Positions 26,131 to 39,472 are shown, counted from the stretch's first letter. The stretch: 64,000 bases of DNA from Todiramphus chloris collaris (GCA_025345505.1 JANVCC010000018.1:61594232-61658231); one strand, 5' to 3'. The notes: generated by a model not told the origin, from the letters alone. Numbers and translations are program-made.

Positions 26131-26571
26131 TCTCCCTTTATAAATACATATATTTTCATAGCTGTAGCTATGGGTTTCTAAAATGAGCACCAGTTTCCAA
26201 ATAACTCTCCTTTTCAATAGAGTATTTTTCAAAAACACTAAATAACACTGTACAGAAAAAGGCAACAAAAAAAATAACCCCACAAGATGACAGATGTAAA
26301 TGGTGTGTGAAAAAATATGATAGACAAGTAAAGGCACCAAGGAAAATAGCACTGATAGATCGTGGCAAGGTAAGAAGTGAGCCTGGTACCTAGCAACAAA
26401 CTGATATACAGAGATTTGCTGCTAGGATTTTCAGAATTCTGCATCTAACTCTGTAAAATACAGTAGGAGAGTGTTAAATGATTCAAGAGGAAAACATAAG
26501 ATAAACAACATTAAATGAAACAGGATTTTGGAATGCCTAGAATTCAACTAGCATCCAGAAATCATACTTAC

Positions 26572-26595
26572 ATTATTCTTCTGGCAAATAATTTC
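26572..26595 (-). CDS. MAP3K5: MAP3K5 coding exon 3, a 24-nt microexon (residues 182-189, EIICQKNN)
   Basis: Exons 2 and 4 alone would leave out eight residues that human ASK1 has (EIICQKNT). A search of the intervening 13 kb finds them as GAA ATT ATT TGC CAG AAG AAT AAT. The segment is bounded by acceptor tttttttgttccag and a near-consensus donor gtaagtatga. Both ends are phase 0, so skipping would delete exactly eight residues without shifting the frame. The last residue is Asn, against human Thr. The Cys corresponds to human Cys200 in the thioredoxin-binding region. The exon is too short for ordinary gene finders and is easily missed. Confidence 0.93.
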
Positions 26596-26799
26596 CTGGA
26601 ACAAAAAAAAAAGCAGAAAAAAAAAATTAATGTTGCTAACACCTAGTAGGAAAGATATCTGATCATTATGACTTGCTAATATTAATGGTTACAGACACAC
26701 GACAGGAAAAGGCTGATTGGTAGGTGTGTTATATGCCTGTCAAATCAATATAAATCAAGTATTGTCTCAGGAGAAACAAAACGAGTATGGAACAGAGTT

Positions 26800-26885
26800 G
26801 ATACGTACATCGTATATATACACAGGAGCAGATGTAGTGTGTGCAGCTGTGTATACATATATACACATACACACATCTACATACT
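26800..26885. repeat. TA/CA-rich simple sequence
   Basis: CGTATATATACACAGG and CATATATACACATACACACA interleaved with unique bases. Confidence 0.7.
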
Positions 26886-27470
26886 CCTCCCTATATAGAT
26901 TCTCCTAGAGGGTTGCTGTCCAAAAATTGACTATTAATACACACACATTCATATTAGAAAAGTTAAATATTGTAAGTAACATATTGCTACCAGCAGAAGA
27001 AACTGCGAAGAATAGTAAGAGCAGCATTTCTATGACGTTTTAAAATATTCCAGAACTGGTTGAAATTCACATTGCTCTAAGAAGGCTAATGCAAAGAATG
27101 TATCTTCACATTTTAAATGTAGTTTCGGAGAACATGAAGCTAGAGCACAGAAAGATGGAAAAAACTGGTTCTTGCAATCTAATCTGGGTGGTAAAGACCA
27201 AGTGCAAATCACTTGTGGACAGTGTTCTTGCTTTCAGGAAAATCTGTTAGCAAGTTCTGATCCCAGCAACCTGATAACCCTTCGAGATTTATCACCTCAG
27301 CCACTGGGACCACTCAGCAGCTTCACTTACACCACAGCTCTGAAAACAGTGTCAAACCAAGGCACCTTGTGCTTGCCATGTTGCAGATATGACTACTGCC
27401 AGCTTTCAAAGTGTAGGATATAGATATGTTTATACACATAAATATACAAACCTGTATGTGTACATATATA

Positions 27471-27600
27471 GAATCATAGAATGGTTTGGGTTGAAAGGAC
27501 CTTTAAACATCACCTAGTGGAAGTCTCTGACATAAACAGGGACATCTTTCACTAGTTCATGTTGTTCAAAGCTCCATCCACCCTGATCTGAATGTTCATA
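27471..27600 (-). mobile_element. CR1 LINE 3' end, short
   Basis: Minus orientation: ATCATAGAATGGTTTGGGTT followed by GAAAGGACCTTTAAACATCA is the reverse complement of the CR1 3' terminus. Similarity fades after about 27600. Confidence 0.85.
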
Positions 27601-27916
27601 TAGAGGAATATTCCACCAGCAAAAGTTTACCTACATTGCTTTGTACCCCAGTTAAATCATGTGCTATAGTTTTGTATTTCTGGCATTTCCATCATAATTT
27701 TTCCATTACCTTCTATACAAAATAAAATGGCACACACACTCCCACATTGCTTCTACTCTTATATGGTGGCTGTAACAAATACAGGAACAAAGATTGCCTC
27801 AGAAGACTCCCAGGCATGCACACAATCACCTTTTTCAGGCAGTTACTAAATAATACAGAAGGGGTCTTGCTCTCTGAAGATTTTTTTTTCCTGCAGTCTA
27901 TCAAAAGCAGAAACAT

Positions 27917-28160
27917 GGGCCCAGATCCGAGCTGAAGAAAACTCAAGGGAGTCTTTCAGTGGGCACTGCATTGGTGGCAAAAGGAACATCCGTCTCCCCA
28001 TGCAGATTTGGGCTTCCACTGAAGTCAATAGGAACCCCACACGTGACCCATTTGCAAACTCCAGCTCCTAAACTAGTATAAAGCTCTCCCAAGTGGCCAA
28101 GGAAGCCTGGTGTCTCACTCCAAGTGACTTTCAGTGGGAGTTGGGTATTTGGCTGCTTAC
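27917..28160. repeat. Old palindromic interspersed repeat (non-autonomous DNA-transposon-like)
   Basis: The sequence contains GGCCCAGATCC-type and TTCCACTGAAGTCAATAGGA segments (28013-28032). Opposing copies TCTTTCAGTGGG (27953-27964) and GACTTTCAGTGGGAGTTGGG (28126-28145) give a degenerate inverted repeat. It resembles the widespread reptile/bird palindromic repeats built on CATTGAAGTCAATGG. Boundaries and family name are uncertain. Confidence 0.4.
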
Positions 28161-29367
28161 CCAGTACAATGAAACTCTGCTCTGTTTATACTGTAGATCA
28201 TTGTACTTGCATAATTGAATTCAAAGCACAGACAGATTTTTTTGTCATTAGAGGTTTTATTTTTAGGGTTATGCTCTTTGTGTTGCAAAAAGTAAGAGAA
28301 TTGGATTGCAACCAGACCAGTTGGCCAAGAAAATTTGGAGGGAAAAGCGGGAGAAAGAAACTGATTTACTCAATATTCCCTCCCAATGGAGGGCCAAGCT
28401 GCAACTAGCATGACAGAATCAAAACCAAGTATCCTGCACTAGCCAGAAGCAGTGGAAGCAAACCCTTCATGAGGCTGCAGTGCCCAGGCTGCAGTCTGAC
28501 TCACCAAGATACTTAATAAAATGCTTCTTTTCAGCAATGCCTAGAATGGAAGTGCAGTGGCATAAAACACCTCCTGATCAGAGCCAGCAAATCTGAGGGA
28601 GTAATTGAAAAGACTGCCATCCAAATCATCTGCCCTCCCCAGCCCCATGAAAGTTGCTAAACCTCTAGCAGAATTAGCAGGAGGAAGCACTTATCAAGTC
28701 CTTGGCTGACACAATTTACAGGTTATCTTAAACAACCATCTTGCTTTAAACCAACCTACCACACTGTGAACTGTGGCCCTGGGGACCAGGCACAAGTTTT
28801 GTTTTTACTAACTCTGCTATGCTGCTGGTAATCTCTAGCGTAGTAACCCTGCAGGTACCTGATGTAAAGAGCTATAAATCAGCAAGATATACCAGAGGCC
28901 ATCTGGAGCCCCATCAGGTTTGGCCAGAAAACTGCTATTTTACACACGAGATAAAATTTATGGATTATTTTGCTGTCCCCTACACACTACCATTCTTATC
29001 TGATTGCTATTACTTTAACAATTTACCCCAAACACCAGTAATTCCCTTGAATGACAAAACCACGTATTTTAACCATTAATAATATAAACCCATTAATTTT
29101 TCATCTAAAATGTGTTAAAATTACATTTCCACAAATAGCCATTGAACACCTAGGTAGTTAATAGATGGCAATAAAGTCATCTAAATCTTTCCCTTGGGAA
29201 AACTAAACCGAGTTTTTCAGTATTTCACTGTGGCCATGTTTTGGAGGCCTCAGAATATTTTAGCTGTTCTTTTGTGAAACACAAGTGGCAACTTTACTTC
29301 CTACTCAGGAGCTGGACCAACTGTGACTTCCCTCCCAACACACCCTTGTTTTTCCATTCCAACCTAC

Positions 29368-29507
29368 CTTCAGTGACTGCAGAGACTCCACATTTGTGTC
29401 ACAGTAGAGGATAATGTTGTTAGCCATGCTGAAGCTCTCCCGGACTCCCAGGTGGTAGAACAGGGAAGGCTGACGGAAGGCATCACTCATCTCTACAACA
29501 GCAATAT
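29368..29507 (-). CDS. MAP3K5: MAP3K5 coding exon 2 (residues 135-181)
   Basis: This exon continues the thioredoxin-binding region, a thioredoxin-like fold in human ASK1. The translation contains IAVVEMSDAFRQPSLFYHLG and VRESFSMANNIILYCDTN, then VESLQSLK. It is almost identical to human; human has SD where this has VE. The acceptor is a good pyrimidine tract (catttctttttgcag) and the donor is AAG|gtaggttgg. The length of 140 nt is 2 + 46 codons and leaves phase 0 for the microexon. It is flanked by the 30-kb intron 1 on the right and a 2.8-kb intron on the left. Confidence 0.97.
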
Positions 29508-29732
29508 CTGCAAAAAGAAATGAAAAATTGCCAATGCCACACTTTTCTGACAGCCAAGTAATTCTACACCATGTCTTTTCACACAATTTGCTTTGATAAG
29601 AAGAACCAATTTTTAGTAGGAAACAGAGATCTAGAGGGGTTTCCCCATTTTAGCTGTTATGTCTGAATTTTGAATATAGTCAGCAGGATGTGGTTTCATT
29701 TTCTCTTATCTTTCTTTCTTCCTTTCTCACCC

Positions 29733-29763
29733 TTTTTTTTTTTTTTGTTTGTTTGTTTTTCTT
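29733..29763. repeat. T-run followed by (TTTG)n
   Basis: A run of T followed by TTTGTTTGTTTGTTTTT, preceded by a CTTT-rich pyrimidine tract (29700-29730), all in intron 1. Confidence 0.85.
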
Positions 29764-31241
29764 TAAATTAGACATTTATTTGCTCAGGTGAAAACATCAC
29801 TGATAAAGGAAAGGCAGAAAGTTCATTTGGAGAATAAAATCTGTTCGGTTAATCTACACATGATGATTGATGATCCTACGGAAAAAAAGGCAAAAATTAC
29901 ATTGGATGTTTGTTTTCGCCCTCTGTGGAAGTTGCAATAAAAATTAATGCAATATATTTACAGCACTGCAGAACATATTGCATAGTTTCTGTATTAGAAC
30001 TTTGGAAGAAAATAGCTGTAAATGGAAAGAAAGACAAAAGTAAAGTTCCAATATAAACTACCATTCAGATCTATTTTGATTCATACAGAAAGACAACAGA
30101 GAGAGAGAAAGAGAAGGACAAGGTACAGTAGAAGAGAGTGCGAATATGTAAAGCCACAGAAACCACCATGTAAGTTAGAACTTCATTGTGAGGAGAATTC
30201 TGTTCATGAACAAAATTAAGCACGCACACAAATGTTTATGGAATTGGGAATGTAGCCCACAATTTCTCTTAAAACACGTTTCACTTGCCCAGATTCACAC
30301 CAAAGGAAAACAAGAGGAAATTTCAAAGTGTCAGCAGAAATAGTTAAGGCTTCTATTATAACCGGTAGCATATTTCCACCTCAAAAGGTTTTTGGGAAAG
30401 GGAATAAAGGTGTCTCTATAACTTGCTGAAAAGTAACATCTTTTAAGACACCTACTCTTGAGATATACTTTACTGTAACTGGCCTACAGACTTAGAAATT
30501 ATTAAAAGGATAAAAAAAGTATAGATACACACAGGAGGATGAACAGACAACATTTGCCTATACAAGCTTAGGCTCTACAAGAAGAAAAGATTAAAAGAGA
30601 GGAGATTAACATGGTATATAAAAGGGACCTTTTCCCCCCCTCAGAAATCTATTATTAAATTATGGCTTCTAAGTTTCACAGTTTGTGTTCTAAGGATCTC
30701 CTTCTGCCCAATTCCACATAAATATTTGCAGGGTGGATTCCATCAAATACATTTTATTGAAGCAAAAAAGGCATTGCATTGCCAAGATGATACATACGCT
30801 GATTTTTTATAGAAAACTGAGACATCACAAAAGCCAAACAAGAACGACAATAGTGCTACTATGCTTTGTTTGGGTGAGATTAGGGCCCATTTGTTTATTT
30901 TCTTTAGGAAGTTGCCATAATAAAAGCTCTATTTTTAACTACTTTTATTCATATACAATTCTAATCTTGAGCAACTGTAGGTCTATGGTACATTTCTGTT
31001 ACACTGGGCAGGAGAAAAAAATTGCACAACTTGCCATGACATCGCTCTCAAATCTTGCAAGATAACTTGTTCTCACTAGAGTTGCAAAACTAAAATTAAA
31101 AGAGAAACAGAACTTAGAAAAGAAAAATAAAGTGGTACAGTCTGATCAAAGTTCGAATACAGAAGATATTTGAGAACTTCTACATTAAAATGGCAAGTTC
31201 CCAGGACAATGAAGAAGGAAAGAATAACTCCTAAATAAAAG

Positions 31242-31266
31242 TTATATATGTGTGTGTATATATATC
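31242..31266. repeat. (TA)n(TG)n(TA)n microsatellite
   Basis: TTATATATGTGTGTGTATAT and further TA units. Confidence 0.85.
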
Positions 31267-31835
31267 ATACTGTCAATATCAGCTAGCCAAATCTATTTAA
31301 CACAATCTGACTCAGGGCCACGCTGTAAGAAGCATTCTTGGGTCCTGTCCTATCCCTATCATAGCAATAATAATTAAAAAAAATCAAAACAACAAAAGCC
31401 TCTAGTTACTTAAATAGAGGGAATGACCACAAGAATAAGGAAATATTTGTAAGAAAAATTACAAAGATACTGGTATAAATGCTGTTGTGACACTTGTATT
31501 TCTTATGTAACTAAAGAGGATCTCTTTCCTTTACATATTAAGACTTCTGTGAAACTCAGATTTTCTGGATAATCTCATTTAATAAGCTAGTATCTTCCTT
31601 AGATAAGATCCAACTTCTGTGAAGTCTTTCTTCTCATTCTAGCAGTTATGTATTGTAAGATGAAGTTCTCATTCATGACAAAGAGTTCAGGTATCTGGGT
31701 CCAGGTTAGCCCACTTCGTTCTTTCACAACATCAGAAGAGAAACTCCTCTGACCAAAGGAGGGATCAGTGTATGGAGCAGTGTATGGTCAGAAGTTCAGA
31801 AGTCAAACACACAGCTGCAAAGTATGATTGAAAGT

Positions 31836-32211
31836 TGAGAATGAGGGGTGTTTGGCTTGGAGAAAAGGAAGCTCAGGGGAGACCTTACTGCTCTGTACAA
31901 CTACCTGAAAGGAGGCAGTAGTGAGGTGGGGGTCAATCTCTTCTCCCAAGTACAAAGTGATAGAACAAGAAGAGATGGCCTCAAGCTGCCCCAGAGGAGG
32001 TTTAGTTTGGATAGTAGGAAGAATTTCTTCACCAAAAGGGTTGTAAAGCACTGGAACAGGCTGCCCAGTGAAGTGCTGGAGTCACCATGCCTGGAAGTAT
32101 TTAAAAGACATGTAGATGTGATGCTTAGGGACAGGGATTATGCTGAATTAATGGTTGGACTCAATGAACTTAAAGGGTCCCTTCTAACCTAAACAATTCT
32201 ATGATTCTAAG
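31836..32211 (+). mobile_element. CR1 LINE 3' fragment
   Basis: Plus orientation. GAATGAGGGGTGTTTGGCTT, GCTCAGGGGAGACCTTACTG, AGGAAGAATTTCTTCACC, GGAACAGGCTGCCCAGTGAA and the terminus CTAACCTAAACAATTCTATG are all standard CR1 landmarks. The 114-codon open frame across it is a shadow of the element, not a gene. Confidence 0.92.
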
Positions 32212-35200
32212 TTTAGCAAAGCTGAGAAAGACTGATGGTTTTCAATACAAATTTAAGTTAAATATACATCAAAACTCTCACTAGTTAGAAGAGTCACAAT
32301 TTACCTAAGCTCAAAAGAGCTGTTTGGTCATCAACGCAAACTGCCAGAATCCCACTTATCAGGCTCTCAGATCCCTCAGATGAAATTAAGCTAACAGTCT
32401 GCTGCAATGAAAGATACATTTGCCATTCGCTGGAGAATACAATTCCCCACATGGTAAAATGGCATTTCACTAATGGTGGAAGAATTATCTCTACAGTTAC
32501 ACTGGAATAAAAATCACTTATCAAAGTATTTGCAGTTTCAGTTTCAAGGCAAGTAAAACGATAATTGAGCAAGTACAGGTATCAGAGTAGAGCCCTGCCA
32601 ACATATAAGCCCTCAGAATGAAGCACTCTGAAGATCAGGGAATGACAATTCACTCCAAATGCTCTTGCACATCTTCTATGTCGCAGCAAATAAAGTCTCT
32701 TCAGGCTCCAGCAGACTAATGAGCAGCGTGGATATAGAAGCACACTGTGCAAAATGGGAGCAAGAGACAGGGAAGTGAAAGAACTGTGATTCTTGCAACC
32801 CCACAGGTTACAGGAAAGAATAAATTCTGTCCCTTACTTTGGTCTTGGGCACAACATTAAATTTTGTTTTCTCTACCTCATGAAAGTGGACCTGGTTGCA
32901 AATCACTGATAATATTTAAAGAAAACAGGGATGATATGGTCTTCACCTTTGCTAGTCATCTTTGACATCATGGCTAGAAAGTCACAACAAATCTCACAGT
33001 AAATTACTGTATTTTGCTTGTTTATGAACAATAAAGTAAATCTATCCATAATCTTCTCTCCATCTCCTTAAACAACTGGCATGGCTACACAGATGCGACC
33101 AAAGCATATTATAAGCATGGGACTAGAGCTTAGCTCTGGCCTAGGTAACAGAAGCATTACAAATGCAGCAGCCAGCAATTCCATAAGCTCTTGGTGTCCA
33201 TTTCCTAAAACACCCTGAGCTCTACCCGCCTGCAGACAGCAAACAAAATGCTCATAATGAAGCTGCCTACCTACACACTGAGCTGCAGGCACAGCATCAA
33301 CCACAGAGCTGTCACACTCTATGTTTTGAGGCTAACATCTATACCAACAGTAGCTTGAAACACACCATCACACATTCAAGAGAGCAAAATACCGCTGCAC
33401 TGGGAATCAGCCTCTTACTACTCTGGAAAACCAGACTGATGTGATGGAACTGGAGGCAGTGGACTTGACCCCTCTTGCATGAGAAGCACAGGAAAGGACA
33501 CTGAAGCTTGGTATATATTACAACTGTGTTACCAACAATTCTTACCTGTAGCATAAATCCACTTAGCTCTTCTTGAGCTATCTGTGCAAAGACTGAGAAA
33601 TCTCCACCAATTAACCTTTCTTAAGAAATGGTAAAAACTTAAGATTATGCAAGACAATATGGTCAAAAAGAGTAAGTGTCCATTAGCTAACATAAAGCCC
33701 CTTTGCCCTTGGCTATTAGCAATGCCTTTAGTCTCCAAGAAAGCAATAAAAGAAACACAGTGATCAAAGGTCATCTCTTACTCATTGTTTAAAATGTAAC
33801 AGAGCAAAGAAGAATGTTTAAACAAATGCTCTGAGGTATCATACATGTAACACCCTACTTTTTGATACTACCTGCTTACGGTGCTGCCAGGAAAACTAAT
33901 GAATACAAACAGAGGAGCTATAAAACTAATGAATGTTTATGTTTGCTACTATCTTCTGATTAATTGTTATTAAACACATGGCCATTGCCTTACATTCATT
34001 GTCCCACTATTAATCAGGGCAAAAGCAAAGCTGGTAACTGCAACTTGTGAGACAAACCAATATTTAGGGTTCTCTTCCATGGGGGGGGTTGAAAGACACA
34101 GCAAGATACTCCTCTGCCAAAGACATATGATGAAAAGGGCTTGCAACAGTGTATAATAATTCAGTGCACAATAACTGAAAAAAAATTAATTCAGTGAATA
34201 ATAATTCACATTAGTAATTTGGTGCAAGTTTGTACATGTGTTTTTCATGCTGCAGTAGCAGCATTAGAACAGGGTTTTGACAGGCTATGATGACATTTGC
34301 TATCGGGTAAGCTTTCAGAAACAAGCAAACAACATCCTTATCCCCTTCAGCTTCTTCATGATTCTCTACATACGCTTGGCACAGACATCTTCCTCTTTAC
34401 CCAGAGACTGCCTGCATGAGGTAGGAAACCTGCTTTGGAAATCCCAGCACCACGTCAGTACAGCTTGGTATTTCTGGTTCAACCACGCAAACCACAGTGT
34501 GACTGACTTGTCAGCACCACTGGAATCAGGCATTTCCTGTCAAGAGCATCTCATACATCTCCCAGGACCGGAAACAATTGATGGGAGCCACTGGGGTGAG
34601 AACACCTAAACACAGGAGAATGGCTGACCTCCCAGGAAACCCATCCAGCCTAGCCAGTCTGTTGGGAGAGGCTAACCAGAAAAAGAACTTTACAAAAGGT
34701 GCCTGAGGCTTGGATATGGGGAAGAAAAAACAGGTAATGACCATACACTCAAGTTAAGTATGCTACATACTAGAGGAGATGCACAGTATTTGTAGAAGCT
34801 CCAGTTGATGTGCAAAGTATGCTCAAGGGCACTAAGACAGAGACACAAGCCCAGCAGTCGGATGTATGTCCCTTTCTGGATGCCACATAGCACAAAGTAG
34901 ATATAGAAATAGAGCACCTAATACTTCTCAAAAAGCAAGAAGTTACCTTTAAATACAACAGTACCGTGTTGTCCTCACACTGGTGTTAAGCCCACTGCTC
35001 CCTGAATAGCTGAATTGTGCTGTACTCCTTGTGAATTTTGAGGCATACTACTGCATCTAGTCTCATAAGCAAAAGCTATGATTTCACTTCAGATAAACTC
35101 TTCAAACAGCTAGCTGTGACTGTTAGGGGTGGTCCTGACCCTCCCCCACGTTTGTATTAGATCTACCATGGTTAATACCCAATGAGACAAGTGAGTAAGT

Positions 35201-37804
35201 CTATCTGTTGGCTTGGAGAGGTGGAGTGAGTGCACAAGTTCAACTGCCTCCCAGATCAGTTAGGTGATCTCACTTTCCACCCACAGAATCACTAGGTTCT
35301 ATATGAAGAAAGCACCAGACACCACAATATCTCCAGGGATGCGACTGAATACCTCCCAACTTCTGCTTGAGACTGAGAGTCATGTACTGTTCCAGGGGGT
35401 AAAGAAATTGTATTGTCCATACAGACATGGATGCAACACCCACTTGTTCAGGATATAACATCATCACAGGAGGAAGAGTTCCTTGAGACAGAATACAGAA
35501 AATAAATAAATAAGCAAAACACACATACACACCCCAATCCACCTCATTACAGATACAGATTAAGCATCTATAACCATACTGACAGGCATTCCACGTGATT
35601 CAACTTAGATCTCTGAGAATCTGCTCAATAGTAAAAATAAACTAGCTTAAATAAATAATAAATTAATAATTAAAAAAAAAATTAAGACGTAAACTTTCCT
35701 CTTTTAGAAACATTGATAGTAGCTGTTTTCTTGACAGAAAAGGTAAGAAAGAAGAACTACTTAAGCTAAAGGATGACAGTATAGCACAACACCAAATATA
35801 AATTGCCCTTGTCTACATTTAAAACAGAAATCACAAGAAAGTTCATAACCCACAAATCAAGATGTTCTGGAGCACCTCCCCAAATGTTTAACTGATTGGT
35901 GGTTGTTGCTCTGCTGTCATGTAGGAGCACTGTGAAACTTGCGCTTGCTCCCACAGTAGATGGAGATGTTTCTTAGAAAAAAATGGTGTGAATCAATTCC
36001 TGACAACTTTTGTAGCTTATTGCCTCAGATCATTCTCATAAAAGTGAGCGCAAGACTTCACCAAGCAGAACCATCCAGAGAAGAAGGACATTCAAAAACT
36101 TATTCGTTTTTTTTTTTTTCCTACAACAGTATTCTCGACTGAAAGCCTCCGAGTGGAAGCCCTGGCCTTGTTGACTGTGCTACATTTCAAGGATATGAAG
36201 AGAAAAGAAGCTCTTGCTTCTGTAATCCAAGGCTGATGGGAGCAAAGCAGAGGGTACCTACCAAAATAAAACAGTAGAAGCTGGTAACTCCTAACATGAA
36301 GAAAGTTCACAGAGATGTTAGAAAAGGAAGAGCGGGGAATGTAGATGACAAAACATGAAAGGAGAGTGTGTAGGAATTAACACAAGCAAACTACGTGGCA
36401 AAATCTAAACAACTGTATCAATGATCTGAAGAAAACTGGAAGAACATAGAAAGGTTTTCTGCTAATGAAAAGAAAAAGAAAAGATTGTGTCTAGGCCCAA
36501 GACAAAGGACTGTGATGTTATCACATGATTCCAACCCCTAACAATTGAAAAAAGCCCACTCTCTCCTTGATGCATGTGGGAGGAACTCAAGATTAGACAA
36601 GAATAAAAGATGACAAGCAAACAAAGACCCATTTAAAAATATCCTCATATTTTCATGCTCACTGCATCTGTATCAATCCTAGTGAAACAGTCTCCCTAGT
36701 GCCAAGAACACCAAATACTAAATGTTTCAACTCCAAATGTTGCATCAGAAAAAACACTTAGATCTTGAAGAGGCAACTAACAAGGCTCAGCTGAAGGCTT
36801 GAGCACATTGCAGGGCTAGCAAGTGTTAGGACCTGTACCAAATGTTAATCTGCTTTTAAATGATCTACAAATACAACAGCAGACAAAGTCAAGGAAAACA
36901 TGGAAAGCTGTAGAAACTCAGTACTTCTACATTTAGAAGTTTCATCCCAATGCTCTACATCACTGCAAATATTTTTCAATGAAGATCAAGCACGCCTTTG
37001 GTCTGGGCAAGATTCTAGCCACGAATAAATAAATAAGAGATGCAACGGTATCTGTGTGATTATGTTGGTTTATGTTTTCAAGTTGTGTGCCTTTAAGACA
37101 TGAGATGCAGTAATTATTAATTCTCTGGAGAAGTGACTGAGACTACCCCAAGAAGAAAGTACTTGTGGGATCCCAGGCGTGCCAACAGAAAAGCTCAGAG
37201 AAGAAAGGAGAGTCCTACAAAAAGCAAACAGCTACGCCTCAAAGGAGATGGAAAGATTTCCTGAAGTCTAAAGGAGCTGCAGAGAGCTGGCTACAGTTCC
37301 AAAGATGCATTCATTAAAACTAACAATCCACCTCAGTAACACAATGGGCAGAAGGAAAGTTGATCAAAAGTTCTTTTTATTGCTGTTTGTTCTCTTCTGT
37401 TTATTTCTGCCTTAGTGACATGAGGTTTTCTCCACCTAGGAAGTATTCTAATTTTTATTCTAACAAAATCTGACTATTTTCACTTACAACACAGTTATAT
37501 ATTTGGCTTCTTTGAGCAGCTCACTGTGACAAGAACGTCTTTAGGCAGATCCACCTCCAAGCTTCAAAAAACAACTCTGAGTTTCATTGCAGCAGCTAAA
37601 GGGAGCAGATCAAAGCTCTGTTTGGATCAACATCTCCTCTCTGCCAGAAGCCAGCAGACAATGTTGCAGAGATGTAGGAATGGGGCAAATAAAGACTGAT
37701 CTTTCTTAGCCAGCGATGCAAAGAAATTTTCAGAAAACTATCTAGAAAGCTAATAGCAACAACTGATTTATCACGTAATATTGTGTGAATAATTAAAGTT
37801 GCTT

Positions 37805-38430
37805 TTCTTCATGTCTGTTACTTTGCATTCATTATCACTGAACTTCACCTGTCCTTCACCTGCCCATTTGCCTGGTACTGTGAGACTTTCTGCAATTCTT
37901 TACAGCCAATTCTTTATGGTTTCAACTAGCCTGCACATCAGCAAACACTGCCATCACGCTGTTCACCAGCAGGAATTTTCCATATCAGCCATGATCAAAA
38001 AGATCATACTCTGTTCAAAAAGAAAGTACAGAGCAGTCCTTTCACCAGCATATTTTTCTACTGGCAATCTTGCTTCACTGCAAAACTGATCTTCTGTTCC
38101 ATTCCTTTAATAACCCATTCATCTAGAGGGAGTAAAAATGTCATCTCCTACTGCCAGATTTTATCCACATGTCTATGCAATGTATCCTTTATTTATATTT
38201 TCAGCCCATTTGTCCTCTTGGTATTTCATTATCATCTCCCTTTCCTATGCTGCCAACATCAACTAAAGTTGGAAGTCATGCACCATAATTAACAGCTCAG
38301 CTTGTTTCAGTTGGAGCTCCTTGAGAACTTGAGTCATCGTCACATAGTTCCTTTCAGATGTTACTGTTCATTTTATCATCTTATTTTAAAATCCCTTCTC
38401 CTGGCAAGTTAAATATAAGACAGGTCCTCA
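37805..38430 (-). mobile_element. Old, strongly diverged CR1-like LINE fragment
   Basis: Minus orientation. TTACTTTGCATTCATTATCA followed by a TGAACTTCACCTG segment, CCCATTTGCCTGGTACTGTGAGA, then CACATCAGCAAACACTGCC resemble the reverse complement of the CR1 reverse-transcriptase 3' region of other sauropsids. Divergence is high and the right edge is unclear; similarity may continue to about 38900. No coding frame survives. Confidence 0.55.
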
Positions 38431-39472
38431 GCCTTATCCCTTTACAGAAAGAAAGTCTTCTTATGATCATAACAGGAAAGCTCAATTTTTTTCAAATCCT
38501 CCTTTTCTACCTTGACTGCACAGGATCCCTACTTAGCTCCCTGTTGGTGAAGCATTCAAGGATGCTTTTTTAGTAGTCTATCTTCAGCAAATACTTCTCA
38601 AAGTCTTGTGGAAACTGTCTTACTAAGGTTTACATTTATTTTGTCATAATTCATGAGGGTTTTTTTAACTTGTTTTCTCATCTGGACCGAAGTTATCCTT
38701 CCAAAGGGCATCATTCCATTCCTCCATTGTCTTGGCAATATCACCTTCTGTGGGTTACTTTAAAATTTCTTTTAATGACTAGCATGCACTTTCTGGAAGC
38801 AACTTTTCTTAAGATGTCTTCATATTGTCTACAAGCTGTTCCTCTATTTAGTTACTCCTTTCAATTTCTTCTTAAGATACTTGCTTGATTTTTACACAAG
38901 TTTTAGTAGAAATATGATCTGCACCAAGAAAAACTAAAAGGCTAAGACAGTGAGGCAGTGTGTGTAGACCCCTCTTGTAGACCAGAGCCATGCCCATTAA
39001 GCTGCAGAAAAAAAAGAAACAAACCAGAAGCATCTATAATCCAAAGATGTAGAACTATTTCTTATTTATTATTTTCAAGTCATGGGAGTTAATATTTCCC
39101 AATTCAGTGATACCAAAAATGGTGTAAACATGAAAGATTCATGAGCAGTGAGCACAGACTGAAAAATAAGCACACAGTATTGCAAGAATATGATGAACAG
39201 CAGCTGGACCGTCTGTACAAAATGGGGATCTTCCAAGGCTTCTGAAAATTTGGAGGCATCTAAGACATGTAAACAAACACATTTGTTAAATGCCTTCACT
39301 TAGTCAAGAAAATATTTCTATCCTACGAAAAAAATTCCTCTCATAAATAGTACAAGATCTGAGACTTACAAAGGGCCCTGAGTCTCATCATAAAGAAAAG
39401 TACAAAATATATCTACCATCCCTAGTTCTCACAACCCTCTCCACAAAAATTTCAACATTGTAGCATTTTCAC

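Larger units (their letters stand above)
16192..26571 (-). other. MAP3K5: MAP3K5 intron 3
   Basis: A 10.4-kb intron between exon 4 and the microexon. It carries an LTR-like element on the plus strand (about 21375-21850), a TA/CA simple repeat (24388-24420), a CA run (26116-26130) and a T-rich tract (24300-24325). The rest (16.2-21.3 and 21.9-26.5 kb) is anonymous AT-rich sequence without a recognisable gene. Confidence 0.85.
26596..29367 (-). other. MAP3K5: MAP3K5 intron 2
   Basis: A 2.8-kb intron with TA/CA-rich simple sequence (26800-26885 and 27420-27470), a short CR1 piece (27471-27600) and an old inverted-repeat-like element (27917-28160). Nothing else recognised. Confidence 0.85.

Noticed and set aside
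31848..32192. 114-codon plus-strand frame
   Set aside because: It lies entirely within a CR1 LINE copy and is not in the element's real coding frame.
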